In this document: positions 17,096 to 24,962 of the stretch, piece after piece | How positions within the stretch are numbered: position 1 is the stretch's first letter | Layout: every line of letters begins with the position of its first letter | Assembly: GCA_964420405.1 (NCBI GenBank) | Contig: CAYQTL010000007.1 | Coordinates: 62,001-126,000, forward strand | Origin: CAYQTL01 sp964420405 | GTDB taxonomy: Bacteria > Acidobacteriota > Thermoanaerobaculia > Thermoanaerobaculales > Sulfomarinibacteraceae | Direction: 5' to 3' | DNA length: 64,000 bases | Notes under the pieces: generated by a model | What the model saw: the letters and a program-made list of their open reading frames with translations, nothing else | The model's database searches: none | What the model was told of the DNA's origin: nothing | Translations under genes and position numbers: made by a program

Positions 17096-18324
17096 GCCTC
17101 GGTCGCCAGCTGCCCGAGCAGCTCGGCGAGCAAACCGATGCGGCGGCGCAGCGACCGCAGCTCGAGGTGCTCCCCACGGGTATGCATGCCGCCGCCGACC
17201 GGACCGAGCCCGTCGAGCACCGCCACCGACGAGGGATCGGGCAGGAAGTTGGGGAACGACACCCCACCTCGGTCGGGCTCCAGCTCGAGGACCCAGCCGG
17301 CGCGCGCCGCCGACGCCACCAGCGCGTCGGCGAGCGGGGCGCCCGGTCCTGTCGGGTCCACCGGGGCGATCGTCTCGAAGACGTCGAGCTCGAGGGCGAC
17401 CTCCCACTGGATGCCGACCGCCGTCGCCAGCTCCCGCATCCGCTCGAGCGTCCGCTCCAGGTCGGCCGCCGCCAGGAAGCGCACCTCGCCCTCCACCACG
17501 CACCGGTCGGGCACGATGTTGAGGCGGTGGTTGGTGCCGACCAGCGAGTGGTGCTCGGCCAGCTCGTCGACGAACTCGGCGTCGCCGCCGAGGATCCGGG
17601 CGACGTTGACGATCGGGCCGGGGCCGCGCTCCGACAGGCGCTGGACCTCGCCGCACCATGCCGCTGCGGCCGCCAGGGCCGACCGGCCGTCCCAGTAGGC
17701 CAGGCCCGAGTGCGACGCCCGCCCGCGAGCGCCGAGGCGCCAGCCGGCGAGACCGCGCCGGCCGGTCACCAGGGTCTCCGCGTCGCCCCGCCGCTCGCCG
17801 GGCTCCAGGACCAGCACCGCCCGCGCGTGCTCGCCCCAGCGCGCCACCTCCCCCTCGGAGATGGGTCCTCCCACCTCTTCGTCGGGCACCGCCACCAGCA
17901 GCAGGTCGCGAGGCACCGGCGTGCCGCGGGCGGCGGCCAGGTCGAGGGCGCCGAGGAGGGCTGCGAAGCCCCCTTTCATGTCGAGCGCGCCGGTCGCCTC
18001 GAGCCGTCCGTCCAGCCGCCGCGTCGCCGCCGCCGGAAGCACGGTGTCGAGGTGGCCGATCAGCAGCAGGTAGCGCCGCCGCGCTGCCGGACCGCGTGCC
18101 ACGAGCACCGGCTGCGGTCGCCCGCCCTGCCCCGGCTGCTCGACGATCTCGACGGCGAGACCGCGCGCCTCGAGGGCGGCGCCGAGCGCCTCCGCCATGC
18201 GGTGCAGCCCGGCCACGTCGCCGCTTGGCGACGAGATCGCGCACAGCCGCTCGAGGAACGCCGCCGCGCGCTCGTGGATCTCGACCTCGGCGTCACCGGC
18301 CGCCGCGTCGCCGTCACCCGCCAT
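17092..18324 (-). CDS. M20 family metallopeptidase
   Basis: The 410-residue protein has the M20 di-zinc ligands: His in LLLIGHLDTVLP, bridging Asp in GALDMKGG, catalytic and ligand Glu in VPDEEVGG, and a C-terminal His in GGGMHTRGEH. The dimerisation domain lies between (about 180-290). No signal peptide, so cytoplasmic. The start ATG overlaps the end of the upstream cyanophycinase-like gene by 11 bp, and the stop overlaps the next start by GTGA, so all three are coupled. In context it may hydrolyse the dipeptides released by the two S51 enzymes. That is inference; M20 enzymes also include carboxypeptidases and deacylases. Confidence 0.92.
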   Translation of the reverse strand: MAGDGDAAAGDAEVEIHERAAAFLERLCAISSPSGDVAGLHRMAEALGAALEARGLAVEIVEQPGQGGRPQPVLVARGPAARRRYLLLIGHLDTVLPAAATRRLDGRLEATGALDMKGGFAALLGALDLAAARGTPVPRDLLLVAVPDEEVGGPISEGEVARWGEHARAVLVLEPGERRGDAETLVTGRRGLAGWRLGARGRASHSGLAYWDGRSALAAAAAWCGEVQRLSERGPGPIVNVARILGGDAEFVDELAEHHSLVGTNHRLNIVPDRCVVEGEVRFLAAADLERTLERMRELATAVGIQWEVALELDVFETIAPVDPTGPGAPLADALVASAARAGWVLELEPDRGGVSFPNFLPDPSSVAVLDGLGPVGGGMHTRGEHLELRSLRRRIGLLAELLGQLATEA

Positions 18325-19180
18325 GCACCACCACCTTTCGCGCCGCGACGTCGTACACCTCGCCGGGCCGCAGGATGTGGGTCGTGAGCCCGTGGGCGCC
18401 GAGGGCGACACCGCCGTCACCGTACGGGTCGCGCCGAATCTCGGCACCGGAGGCGTCGTAGACCACCACCCAGCCCTCGCCGAGCACCTGGAAGGTGTCG
18501 TCGGGACGCACCCACACCGCGGTCGCCTCGTCCACCCCGACGCCCACCAGCTCGGGGTGCTCCAGGACGACCGACATGAGCCGGTTGTGGCGCGAACGGG
18601 CCACGAAGTGCTGGTCGACGACGACGCCGTCGAACAGGCCGAGGCCCTCCCACAGCTCGACGTTGCCGGCCGTGATCACGCTGAAGTCCCCGTCTCCGGT
18701 GATCATGAGGTCGGACTGACAGGCGGTGCCGGCGGAGGTTCCGCCGACCGCCGCGCCGGCCTCGAACGCCTCCCGGACCGCCGCTCCCACCGGAGTGCCG
18801 AGCAGTGCGAGGGTGATCCGCCGCTGGTCGCCCCCCGAGAACCAGATCCCGCCGGCGCCCCGCACGGTGGCAGCCAGCCCGGGGTCGAGTGCGTCCTCCC
18901 GGCGGTGCACCCGGGCCACCACGACGTCGCTGCATCCGTGCCCGCTCGCGAAGAGCTCGCGGTACACGTCTCCGGTGTCCTCGAGCTCCGACGCCGTCGG
19001 GAACACCACGACCCGCGTGCCGGGGCCGCCGGCGAGCCGGACGAAGGTCTCCATCACCGTCGCCGGCTTCGATCCGCCGCCGATGAGGACCAGGTGGCCG
19101 CGGGCGGTCCCGTCCTGGCCGGCGCAGACCGCGGCCGCGATCGAACATGCGGCGCCCAGGAGGACGAATGCTCGTCCCAT
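18314..19180 (-). CDS. S51 cyanophycinase-family peptidase, secreted
   Basis: The 288-residue protein has a signal peptide (MGRAFVLLGAACSIAAAVCAG) and little more than the S51 domain. Motifs are LVLIGGGSKP, WFSGGDQRRI, nucleophile serine in GGTSAGT (about 147), and DQHFVARSRHNRL with the catalytic histidine (about 189). The DQHF block and GGDQ are typical of cyanophycinases rather than aspartyl dipeptidase PepE. The start at 19180 was chosen over an ATG 15 nt upstream because AAAGGAGC sits at correct spacing. It follows the TonB receptor gene after a hairpin, in the same direction. Confidence 0.9.
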   Translation of the reverse strand: MGRAFVLLGAACSIAAAVCAGQDGTARGHLVLIGGGSKPATVMETFVRLAGGPGTRVVVFPTASELEDTGDVYRELFASGHGCSDVVVARVHRREDALDPGLAATVRGAGGIWFSGGDQRRITLALLGTPVGAAVREAFEAGAAVGGTSAGTACQSDLMITGDGDFSVITAGNVELWEGLGLFDGVVVDQHFVARSRHNRLMSVVLEHPELVGVGVDEATAVWVRPDDTFQVLGEGWVVVYDASGAEIRRDPYGDGGVALGAHGLTTHILRPGEVYDVAARKVVVHGG

Positions 19181-19208
19181 GGTCGCTCCTTTCATGCCGG
19201 AAAGGCGG

Positions 19209-19233
19209 CGGGGCGGCCTTCCCGGCCGCCCCG
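19209..19233 (-). terminator. Hairpin between TonB receptor and cyanophycinase-family gene
   Basis: CGGGGCGGCC (19209-19218) and GGCCGCCCCG (19224-19233) form a perfect 10-bp stem with a TTCCC loop. On the minus strand it lies between the receptor stop and the next start. It could attenuate read-through or set different levels of receptor and enzymes. Confidence 0.5.
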
Positions 19234-19247
19234 CGCCTGACGTCGGG

Positions 19248-22022
19248 TCAGAAGGTGAGCTTGGCCCCGAGCCGGACCTCCCGTGGGGTCTGGATGCTGA
19301 TCGGGTCCTTGAAGGTGCTCGACGGCGCCCACTCGCTCTCCTCGGGATGGGCGTCCCACTGGTAGAAGTAGTCGCCCCAGCGCTGCTGGACGAGGGTCAC
19401 CTCGTCCGAGTCGAGGACGTTGAAGGCGTCGACCATCAGCGTCAGCTCGAGGGTGCGGCCGAGGGGGAACGACTTCTCCAGGTGCAGGTCGAGGACGTCG
19501 CGGTCCTCGTACTCCTCCGAGCCCCTCTGGTTCAAGAACACGCTGGTGCGGTCGTTGTCCAGCAGGCCTCGAATACGGACCGTCGGCGTCCACCTCTCGC
19601 CGCTACGCCACTGGTAGAACGCGGAGCCCATGATGCCCCACGGCAGGTCGACCGAGGTCGACACCTTGAACACCCACTCGGAGTTGAACGGCAGGTCGCC
19701 GGAGGCGTTGACGGTGCCGTTGAGGTCCTCGAAGTCGTCGACGTAGCCGGCGAGTGCGAAGTCGGCATTGCCCGTCAGGTCGGACCACACCAGCGAGGTG
19801 TCCAGCGACCAGCCGTCGCGGTAGCGCTTGGCGAGCCGCAGCACCACCGAGTCGTACTCGCGGGTCGCCGACGGCGGGTTGGTGATCTCGAACTCCGGCG
19901 GCGACAGCAGCTCGAAGAACGGCACCCCACCACCGGTCGCCGGGTACGCCGGGTCCCCGGGCGCGAACAGCTCGAGGTAGTCGCCGGTGTTGGACGTCAC
20001 CATCGCGACGATGTCCTTGTTCTCGCGGTGGATGTAGTCGACACCGACGAGCATGTCGTCGGCCAGCTGGCGCTCGAAGGTGGCGACGTACTGCTCGATG
20101 GAGGGATGGGAGATGTCCGGGTCCATGGCCGCGCCGCCCTGCGGCCGCACCGCCGCCAGGAACCACTCCTCGGCGTCGAAGTCCCAGTCCCAGAACTCGA
20201 GGTCGGAGAACGCGTTGCCCGAGACCTCGCGGTCGTAGTAGACCACCGAGATGCCGTCGTAGTACCGACCGTAGTGGACCTTCAGCGCGGTCGAGCCGTC
20301 GCCGAAGACGTCCCACACGCCGCCCGCCCGAGGGGCGATCATGTCGACGTCGTAGACGTCGCCCGAGGCGTTCTTGAAGCTCCCCTGGTAGGAGGTGTAC
20401 CTCGCGCCGAGGTTGAGGGTCACCCGGCCGATCTGCCACGAGTCCTGGGCGTAGAGGTGCAGGCCCTCCATCTCGGCGTGGATGTCGAGCTCGTCGCCGC
20501 GGTCCGACGAGAACCGCCCGCAGAACGGGTTGGAGAAGTACTCGTCCAGCGTCGCGCACCCGAAGCCGTCGGGACCGCCGAAGTAGGTGTCGTCGACGTA
20601 GGTGAAGCCGCCGATCCGGTTGGTGACCTCGTCGTCCTCCAGCGTCTCGTAGACGACGCCGAACTTGAAGTTGTGGGAGTCCTGCGACGCGATCAGGTCG
20701 TCGGCGAACAGCGACCACGACAGGTCGACCGTCTGGCGGCTCTTGTCGAGGTCGGAGGTCTGGTCGAGGTTCTGCCACGCGAAGCCGCTGTCGAGGTCGT
20801 AGCGGCCGGGGATGTCCCCGTTGTGGGCCCGCCGATCGTCCTCACCCTCGAACCCCGTCAGCTTGGCGTTGACGAAGCTGGAGTCGCCGAGCAGGGACTC
20901 CCAGCTGATGCTGTAGGAGAGGTTCGGCGAGTCCTGGATCTCGGTGGCCGACGCCAGGGTGAGGTCCCCGACGCCGCGGTAGTCCTCCTCGACCGCGTCG
21001 TAGTTCACGAGGCCGACGATCCGGTTGGACGGGTTGGCCTGGAACGTGACCTTGGCCACGTAGCGCGACCAGGCGCGGGTCGTGTCGCTGCGGTCGCCGA
21101 GCGGCGCGCCCCGGGCGTAGAACGGGTCGACGCCCCGCTCGCGCTCGTTGCCGGACACGAAGAACCACGCCCGGTCACGCACGATCGGACCGCCCAGGCT
21201 GAAGCTCGCGTCCCAGTCCTCGGACACCACGTTGGAGCCCTCGGCGTTCGGCGGAGTGGTGTCGGAGTTGAAGCTCTCGTCGCTGTAGAACAGCCGCACG
21301 TCGCCGGAGAAGTCGTTGCCGCCCGACTTGGTGATCAGGTTGACCACCGCGCCGGTGAAGCCGCCGTACTCGGCGTCGGCGCCGAGTCCGACCACCTGGA
21401 CCTCCTGCACCCAGTCCATCGACGGCAGCACCCACTGGGAGCCGAGCGCCGGGTCCGACACGTCGACGCCGTCGAGGTTGTAGGCGTTCTGGTAGTCCGA
21501 CGGCGCGCCGTAGGCCTGGCCGTCGACCACGCCCGGTGCGAAGTTCATCAGACTGGTCGGGTCGCGCGTCACCGGCTGGCGCTCGATGAAGCTCTGGTCG
21601 AGGTTGTGCGCCACCGAGTTGGACACCGTGCTGACCTGCACGCCCTCGGCCACGACGACGATCTCCTCGGCGAACTCGGGATCGCCGAGCTGGAGGTCGA
21701 CCTCCAGCGCCTGTCCGAGGCCGAGCTGGACGCCCTCCCGACGGACGGTCTGGAAGCCGCTGAGCTGGGCCTCGAGGGCGTACTGCCCGGGGGGCAGCGA
21801 CGGGAAGCGGTAGACGCCGGCGCCACTGGTGACGGCGACCTGCCGGCCGCCGATCAGGGCGTCCGACATGGCGACCACCGTCGCCCCGGGCATGATCCCC
21901 CCGTCGGGATCGGTCACGGTTCCTCGGATGCTGCCGGTGGTCGTGCTCTGGGCCGCCACCGTACCGGCGGCCAGCAGCAGCGCGAGCCCGACGACGACGA
22001 CGGACGCTGGGTACCGACTCAT
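19248..22022 (-). CDS. TonB-dependent receptor, Oar-like, with carboxypeptidase-regulatory N-domain
   Basis: The 924-residue outer-membrane protein has a signal peptide (MSRYPASVVVVGLALLLAAGTVAAQS), then a carboxypeptidase-D-regulatory-like domain (about 27-110, GSIRGTVTDPDGGIMPGATV). A plug domain (YNLDGVDVSDPALG ... VVNLITKSGGNDFSGDVRLFY) and a long beta-barrel ending in the terminal aromatic residue (RLGAKLTF) follow. The start at 22022 is preceded by GGGAGGGAAACG. Receptors of this type import large ligands with TonB energy. Its position ahead of two cyanophycinase-like enzymes and opposite an RpiR regulator suggests it takes up a peptide polymer or its fragments, as an inference from context. 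Confidence 0.94.
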   Translation of the reverse strand: MSRYPASVVVVGLALLLAAGTVAAQSTTTGSIRGTVTDPDGGIMPGATVVAMSDALIGGRQVAVTSGAGVYRFPSLPPGQYALEAQLSGFQTVRREGVQLGLGQALEVDLQLGDPEFAEEIVVVAEGVQVSTVSNSVAHNLDQSFIERQPVTRDPTSLMNFAPGVVDGQAYGAPSDYQNAYNLDGVDVSDPALGSQWVLPSMDWVQEVQVVGLGADAEYGGFTGAVVNLITKSGGNDFSGDVRLFYSDESFNSDTTPPNAEGSNVVSEDWDASFSLGGPIVRDRAWFFVSGNERERGVDPFYARGAPLGDRSDTTRAWSRYVAKVTFQANPSNRIVGLVNYDAVEEDYRGVGDLTLASATEIQDSPNLSYSISWESLLGDSSFVNAKLTGFEGEDDRRAHNGDIPGRYDLDSGFAWQNLDQTSDLDKSRQTVDLSWSLFADDLIASQDSHNFKFGVVYETLEDDEVTNRIGGFTYVDDTYFGGPDGFGCATLDEYFSNPFCGRFSSDRGDELDIHAEMEGLHLYAQDSWQIGRVTLNLGARYTSYQGSFKNASGDVYDVDMIAPRAGGVWDVFGDGSTALKVHYGRYYDGISVVYYDREVSGNAFSDLEFWDWDFDAEEWFLAAVRPQGGAAMDPDISHPSIEQYVATFERQLADDMLVGVDYIHRENKDIVAMVTSNTGDYLELFAPGDPAYPATGGGVPFFELLSPPEFEITNPPSATREYDSVVLRLAKRYRDGWSLDTSLVWSDLTGNADFALAGYVDDFEDLNGTVNASGDLPFNSEWVFKVSTSVDLPWGIMGSAFYQWRSGERWTPTVRIRGLLDNDRTSVFLNQRGSEEYEDRDVLDLHLEKSFPLGRTLELTLMVDAFNVLDSDEVTLVQQRWGDYFYQWDAHPEESEWAPSSTFKDPISIQTPREVRLGAKLTF

Positions 22023-22038
22023 CGTTTCCCTCCCCGTT

Positions 22039-22058
22039 CGAATGAAATGATTCATTCG
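22039..22058. promoter_or_regulatory. Candidate operator palindrome in the receptor/RpiR intergenic region
   Basis: CGAATGAAATGATTCATTCG has 8-bp inverted arms (CGAATGAA/TTCATTCG) around a 4-bp centre. A further half-site-like GATGAATGAAACG lies at 22067-22079. It is AT-rich against a very GC-rich background and sits between two divergent genes, one of which encodes an RpiR-type regulator, so it is a plausible binding site. Confidence 0.6.
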
Positions 22059-22140
22059 TTGACCTTGATGAATGAAACGCTCGGTGTCATGATCCCAATG
22101 TACGGACGCCGCCGGGCGGTGTCAAGCGTCCGTGAAGGGG

Positions 22141-22146
22141 TACGAT
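22141..22146 (+). promoter_or_regulatory. -10 box (TACGAT) of the RpiR regulator gene
   Basis: TACGAT precedes the RpiR ATG by 30 bp and would leave a leader of about 24 nt containing a GGGGGG ribosome site. The -35 region is weak. Confidence 0.4.
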
Positions 22147-22176
22147 GCGGGTCACGTCCTGCTCGGGGGGCCAGCG

Positions 22177-23034
22177 ATGAGACGGATCGAGCACGAGTCC
22201 GACTTCCGCGATCTCGTGGTGAGCCACGCCGCCGGGCTGCCGCCCCAGCAGCGGCTGATCGCAGAGTACCTTCTCGAGCACCTCCAGACGGCGCCGTTCC
22301 TGTCGGTGCCGGAGCTCGCGCGCCGCGCCGGGACGTCGGAGGCGACGGTCGTCCGCTTCGCCCAACGGATCGGGTACGCCGGCTTCGCCGACCTCAAGAT
22401 GGACCTGGTGGACCTGCTGCAGGAACGGCTCGGCTCCAGCGATGACGAGCTTCCGTCCGCCGACGAGGGCGACGACGTGCTCGACTCGGTCGGCGCCCTC
22501 GAGATCGCCAACATCCGCCGCACGATCGACGGCCTCGACCGCTCGACGTTCGGCGCCGTCGCCGACGCCGTGTTCACCGCCGACCATACGTTCACCTTCG
22601 GCATGGGCGTCTCGGCCCACCTCGCCGAGCTCGGCGCCTACTCGCTGGTCCAGGTGGGCGTGCGCGCGTCGCACCTGTCGACCCGGTTCTCCTCGCCCCT
22701 CGAGCAGCTCGTCGCCATGCGACCCGGGGACCTGGTGATCGCGCTCTCGTTCCCGCCCTACTCGAGCCAGACCCTCGACCTGCTGCGGATGGCCGCCGAG
22801 CGCGGCGTCGCCACCGTCGCGCTGTGCGACCGGATCACCGCCCCGGCGGCCCGCCTCGCCCGCTGGACGCTGCCCGTCAAGAGCGACAACATGATGTTCA
22901 CCAACGCCATCGCCGCGGTGACGGTGGTGTTCAACGCCCTCGCCACCGAGATCGCCGCCCGCCACCGCCCCGAGGCGATCGAGGCCGTCGCGTTCATCAA
23001 CCGGATCCTCACGAGCAACGGCTCCGTCGAGTGA
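22177..23034 (+). CDS. RpiR/MurR family transcriptional regulator
   Basis: The 285-residue protein has an N-terminal RpiR helix-turn-helix domain (residues about 1-78, VPELARRAGTSEATVVRFAQRIGYAGFADLK) and a C-terminal SIS domain (about 120-255, TFTFGMGVSAHLAELGAY ... IALSFPPYSSQTLDLLRMAAERGV). SIS domains usually bind phosphorylated sugars or related ligands. It is divergent from the TonB receptor and upstream of the transporter gene, so it probably controls this locus through the nearby palindrome. The ATG at 22177 was chosen because it follows a G-rich ribosome site and begins the conserved domain. Confidence 0.93.
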   Translation: MRRIEHESDFRDLVVSHAAGLPPQQRLIAEYLLEHLQTAPFLSVPELARRAGTSEATVVRFAQRIGYAGFADLKMDLVDLLQERLGSSDDELPSADEGDDVLDSVGALEIANIRRTIDGLDRSTFGAVADAVFTADHTFTFGMGVSAHLAELGAYSLVQVGVRASHLSTRFSSPLEQLVAMRPGDLVIALSFPPYSSQTLDLLRMAAERGVATVALCDRITAPAARLARWTLPVKSDNMMFTNAIAAVTVVFNALATEIAARHRPEAIEAVAFINRILTSNGSVE

Positions 23035-23059
23035 TGCCGACCGGCCTCCAAACCCTCTC

Positions 23060-23249
23060 TCCGATCCCGTTCCCGATCCCGATCCCGATCCCGACATGGG
23101 GGATGGTCGACGGAGACGGCGACTGTGGTCGAGCGGCGTGGACGGTCCTCGGGACGCTCGGACGGTCTTCCGGTCGGAGGAAGGGGGCCATCGGGAACAG
23201 GATCGGGAACAGGATCGGGAACGGGATCGGGAACGGGATCGGGAACGGC
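23060..23249. repeat. Hexamer-armed intergenic palindromic element
   Basis: The clearest inverted pair in the window. The C-rich array at 23060-23094 (GATCCC GTTCCC GATCCC x3) is followed by a core of about 95 bp, then a G-rich array at 23190-23249. The latter alternates GGGAAC and GGGATC as five near-perfect 12-bp units. It lies between the co-directional RpiR and YfcC genes, so their transcript would carry a long GC-rich hairpin. Confidence 0.85.
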
Positions 23250-23299
23250 AGCCGGCGTGGAAGGCCGGCTGTGGCATCCTTCTCGGACTGGAGGCGCCC

Positions 23300-24694
23300 G
23301 TGCTGAAGAAGGTCCCCGACGTCTTCGTCATCGTCTTCGCCCTCATCGTCCTGGCGGCCGCGCTGACCTGGGTCCTGCCCGGCGGCTCGTACGACCGCAG
23401 GGAGGTCGAGGTCGGCGGCTCCACCCGCGAGGTGGTCGACCCCGACTCGTTCCGCACCGAGCCCTCCGACCCCCAGGTGCTCGAAATCTTCACCGCGCCG
23501 GTCAACGGCTTCCTGCGTCCGGGAATCACCGACATCGTGGTGTTCATCTTCCTGGTCGGCGGCTCGTTCTACATCCTTAACGAGACCGGCGCCGTCAACG
23601 CGGGCATCGGCACGCTGGTGCGGGCGCTGAAGGGCCGCGAGCTCCTGGTCATCCCGGTGGTGATGACGGTCTTCAGCCTGTTCGGTGCCGCGTTCGGCAT
23701 GTGCGAGGAGGCGATCCCGTTCGTGCTGATCTTCGTGCCCATGGCGATCGCCCTCGGCTACGACTCCCTTGTCGGCGTCAGCCTGACCTTCCTCGCCGCC
23801 GGCGTCGGATTCGCGGGGGCGTTCCTGAACCCGTTCACCCTCCAGATCGCCCAGGGCCTGGCCGGCGTGCAGCCGGTCTCGGGCTGGGGATACCGCGTCC
23901 TGGTGTGGCTGCTGGCGACAGCCGTGACGATCGCGTGGGTCATGGTCTACGCCGCCCGGGTCAAGGCCGATCCCACCCGCAGCCCGATGTACGAGCTCGA
24001 CCAGGCCCGCCGCGCCGAGCTCGCCGCCCGGCAGGACGAGATCGGCGAGTTCACCCTGCGCCACGGCATGGTGCTGGCCCTGCTCGGCGTCGTGATCGTG
24101 ATGATGGTGATCGGCGTCGTGCTGTGGGAGTGGTTCATCGTCGAGATCGCGGGGCTGTTCCTCGCGATGGGGGTGCTCGCCGGGATCATCGCGGGCATGG
24201 GCGCCAACGACCTCGCGAAGACGTTCCTGGAGGGGTGCCGCGACATCGCCGGGGCGGCGCTGATCGTCGGCTTCGCCGGGGGCATCCTCCACATCCTCGA
24301 GTCGGGCAACATCCTCGACACGATCCTGCACGGCATGGGCACCGTCATGGCGCAGCTGCCCGGCGTCGTCTCGGCCTGGGTGATGTACGGCGTGCAGCTG
24401 CTGCTCAACTTCTTCATCCCGTCCGGCTCGACCAAGGCCGCGCTGACGATGCCCGTGATGGCGCCGCTCGCCGACCTGTCCGGGATCACCCGCCAGACCG
24501 CGGTCCTCGCCTACCAGTTCGGCGACGGCTTCACCAACATGATCATCCCCACGTCCGGCGTCACCGTCGGCACCCTGGCGATGGCCAAGATCCCCTACGA
24601 GAAGTGGTTCCGATGGAACCTTCCGATGCAGGTCGTGTTCATCCTGATGTCGCTCGCCCTGCTCGTCTGGCCCGTGATGACCGGGTGGCAGTAG
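23300..24694 (+). CDS. YfcC/DcuC-family membrane transporter
   Basis: The 464-residue protein has about 11-12 transmembrane helices. It begins at a GTG with GGAGG six bases upstream and opens VPDVFVIVFALIVLAAALTWVLPGGSYDR, the typical YfcC-family start. Other family features are GAAFGMCEEAIPFVLIFVPMAIALGYDSL and the C-terminal FFIPSGSTKAALTMPVMAPLADL. Relatives are annotated as basic amino acid (arginine/ornithine) or C4-dicarboxylate carriers. Behind an RpiR regulator and next to the cyanophycinase-like genes it may move arginine, aspartate or dipeptides across the inner membrane. The substrate is inferred only. Confidence 0.9.
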   Translation: MLKKVPDVFVIVFALIVLAAALTWVLPGGSYDRREVEVGGSTREVVDPDSFRTEPSDPQVLEIFTAPVNGFLRPGITDIVVFIFLVGGSFYILNETGAVNAGIGTLVRALKGRELLVIPVVMTVFSLFGAAFGMCEEAIPFVLIFVPMAIALGYDSLVGVSLTFLAAGVGFAGAFLNPFTLQIAQGLAGVQPVSGWGYRVLVWLLATAVTIAWVMVYAARVKADPTRSPMYELDQARRAELAARQDEIGEFTLRHGMVLALLGVVIVMMVIGVVLWEWFIVEIAGLFLAMGVLAGIIAGMGANDLAKTFLEGCRDIAGAALIVGFAGGILHILESGNILDTILHGMGTVMAQLPGVVSAWVMYGVQLLLNFFIPSGSTKAALTMPVMAPLADLSGITRQTAVLAYQFGDGFTNMIIPTSGVTVGTLAMAKIPYEKWFRWNLPMQVVFILMSLALLVWPVMTGWQ

Positions 24695-24699
24695 AACCC

Positions 24700-24720
24700 C
24701 GCGGCGCCAGCGGCGCCGCG
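24700..24720 (+). terminator. Perfect hairpin after the YfcC gene
   Basis: CGCGGCGCC and GGCGCCGCG pair over 9 bp with a 3-nt loop, 5 bp after the stop. There is no U-tract; it is immediately followed by a hexamer array. Confidence 0.45.
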
Positions 24721-24949
24721 CCGATCCCGATCCCGTTCCCGTTCCCGTTCCCGTTCCCGATGGAATGGTCGTTCCGGCACCCGAACCCGCTCCCGACCGG
24801 CCCTTCGTTCCCGATCCCGATCCCGGTGGTTCCCATCCACCAACCGGACGACCGTCCGGGCTTCACGACGAGCGACGGTGCCGATGGCGACCGCTCCGGA
24901 CGTCGGGATCGGGATCGGGACCGGGATCGGGGTCGGAAACCGGATCGGC
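24719..24949. repeat. Hexamer-armed intergenic palindromic element (longest copy)
   Basis: Two C-rich arrays (24719-24762 with two GATCCC and four GTTCCC units; 24779-24828) and one G-rich array (24898-24949) flank a short core. The core contains GACGACCG and GCGACCGCTCCGGACGTC. The G-rich arm runs directly into the xdhC promoter. Confidence 0.85.
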
Positions 24950-24950
24950 G

Positions 24951-24956
24951 TACAAT
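24951..24956 (+). promoter_or_regulatory. -10 box (TACAAT) of xdhC, predicted leaderless
   Basis: TACAAT ends 6 nt before the GTG at 24963, so +1 falls on the start codon. The GGAG at 24958-24961 is too close to act as a ribosome site. The -35 position lies inside the G-rich hexamer array. Confidence 0.55.
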
Positions 24957-24962
24957 CGGAGC

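Noticed and set aside
23060..24949. CRISPR-like appearance of regularly repeated units
   Set aside because: Units are 6 or 12 bp, degenerate and contiguous, without unique spacers of constant length, and no cas genes are present.
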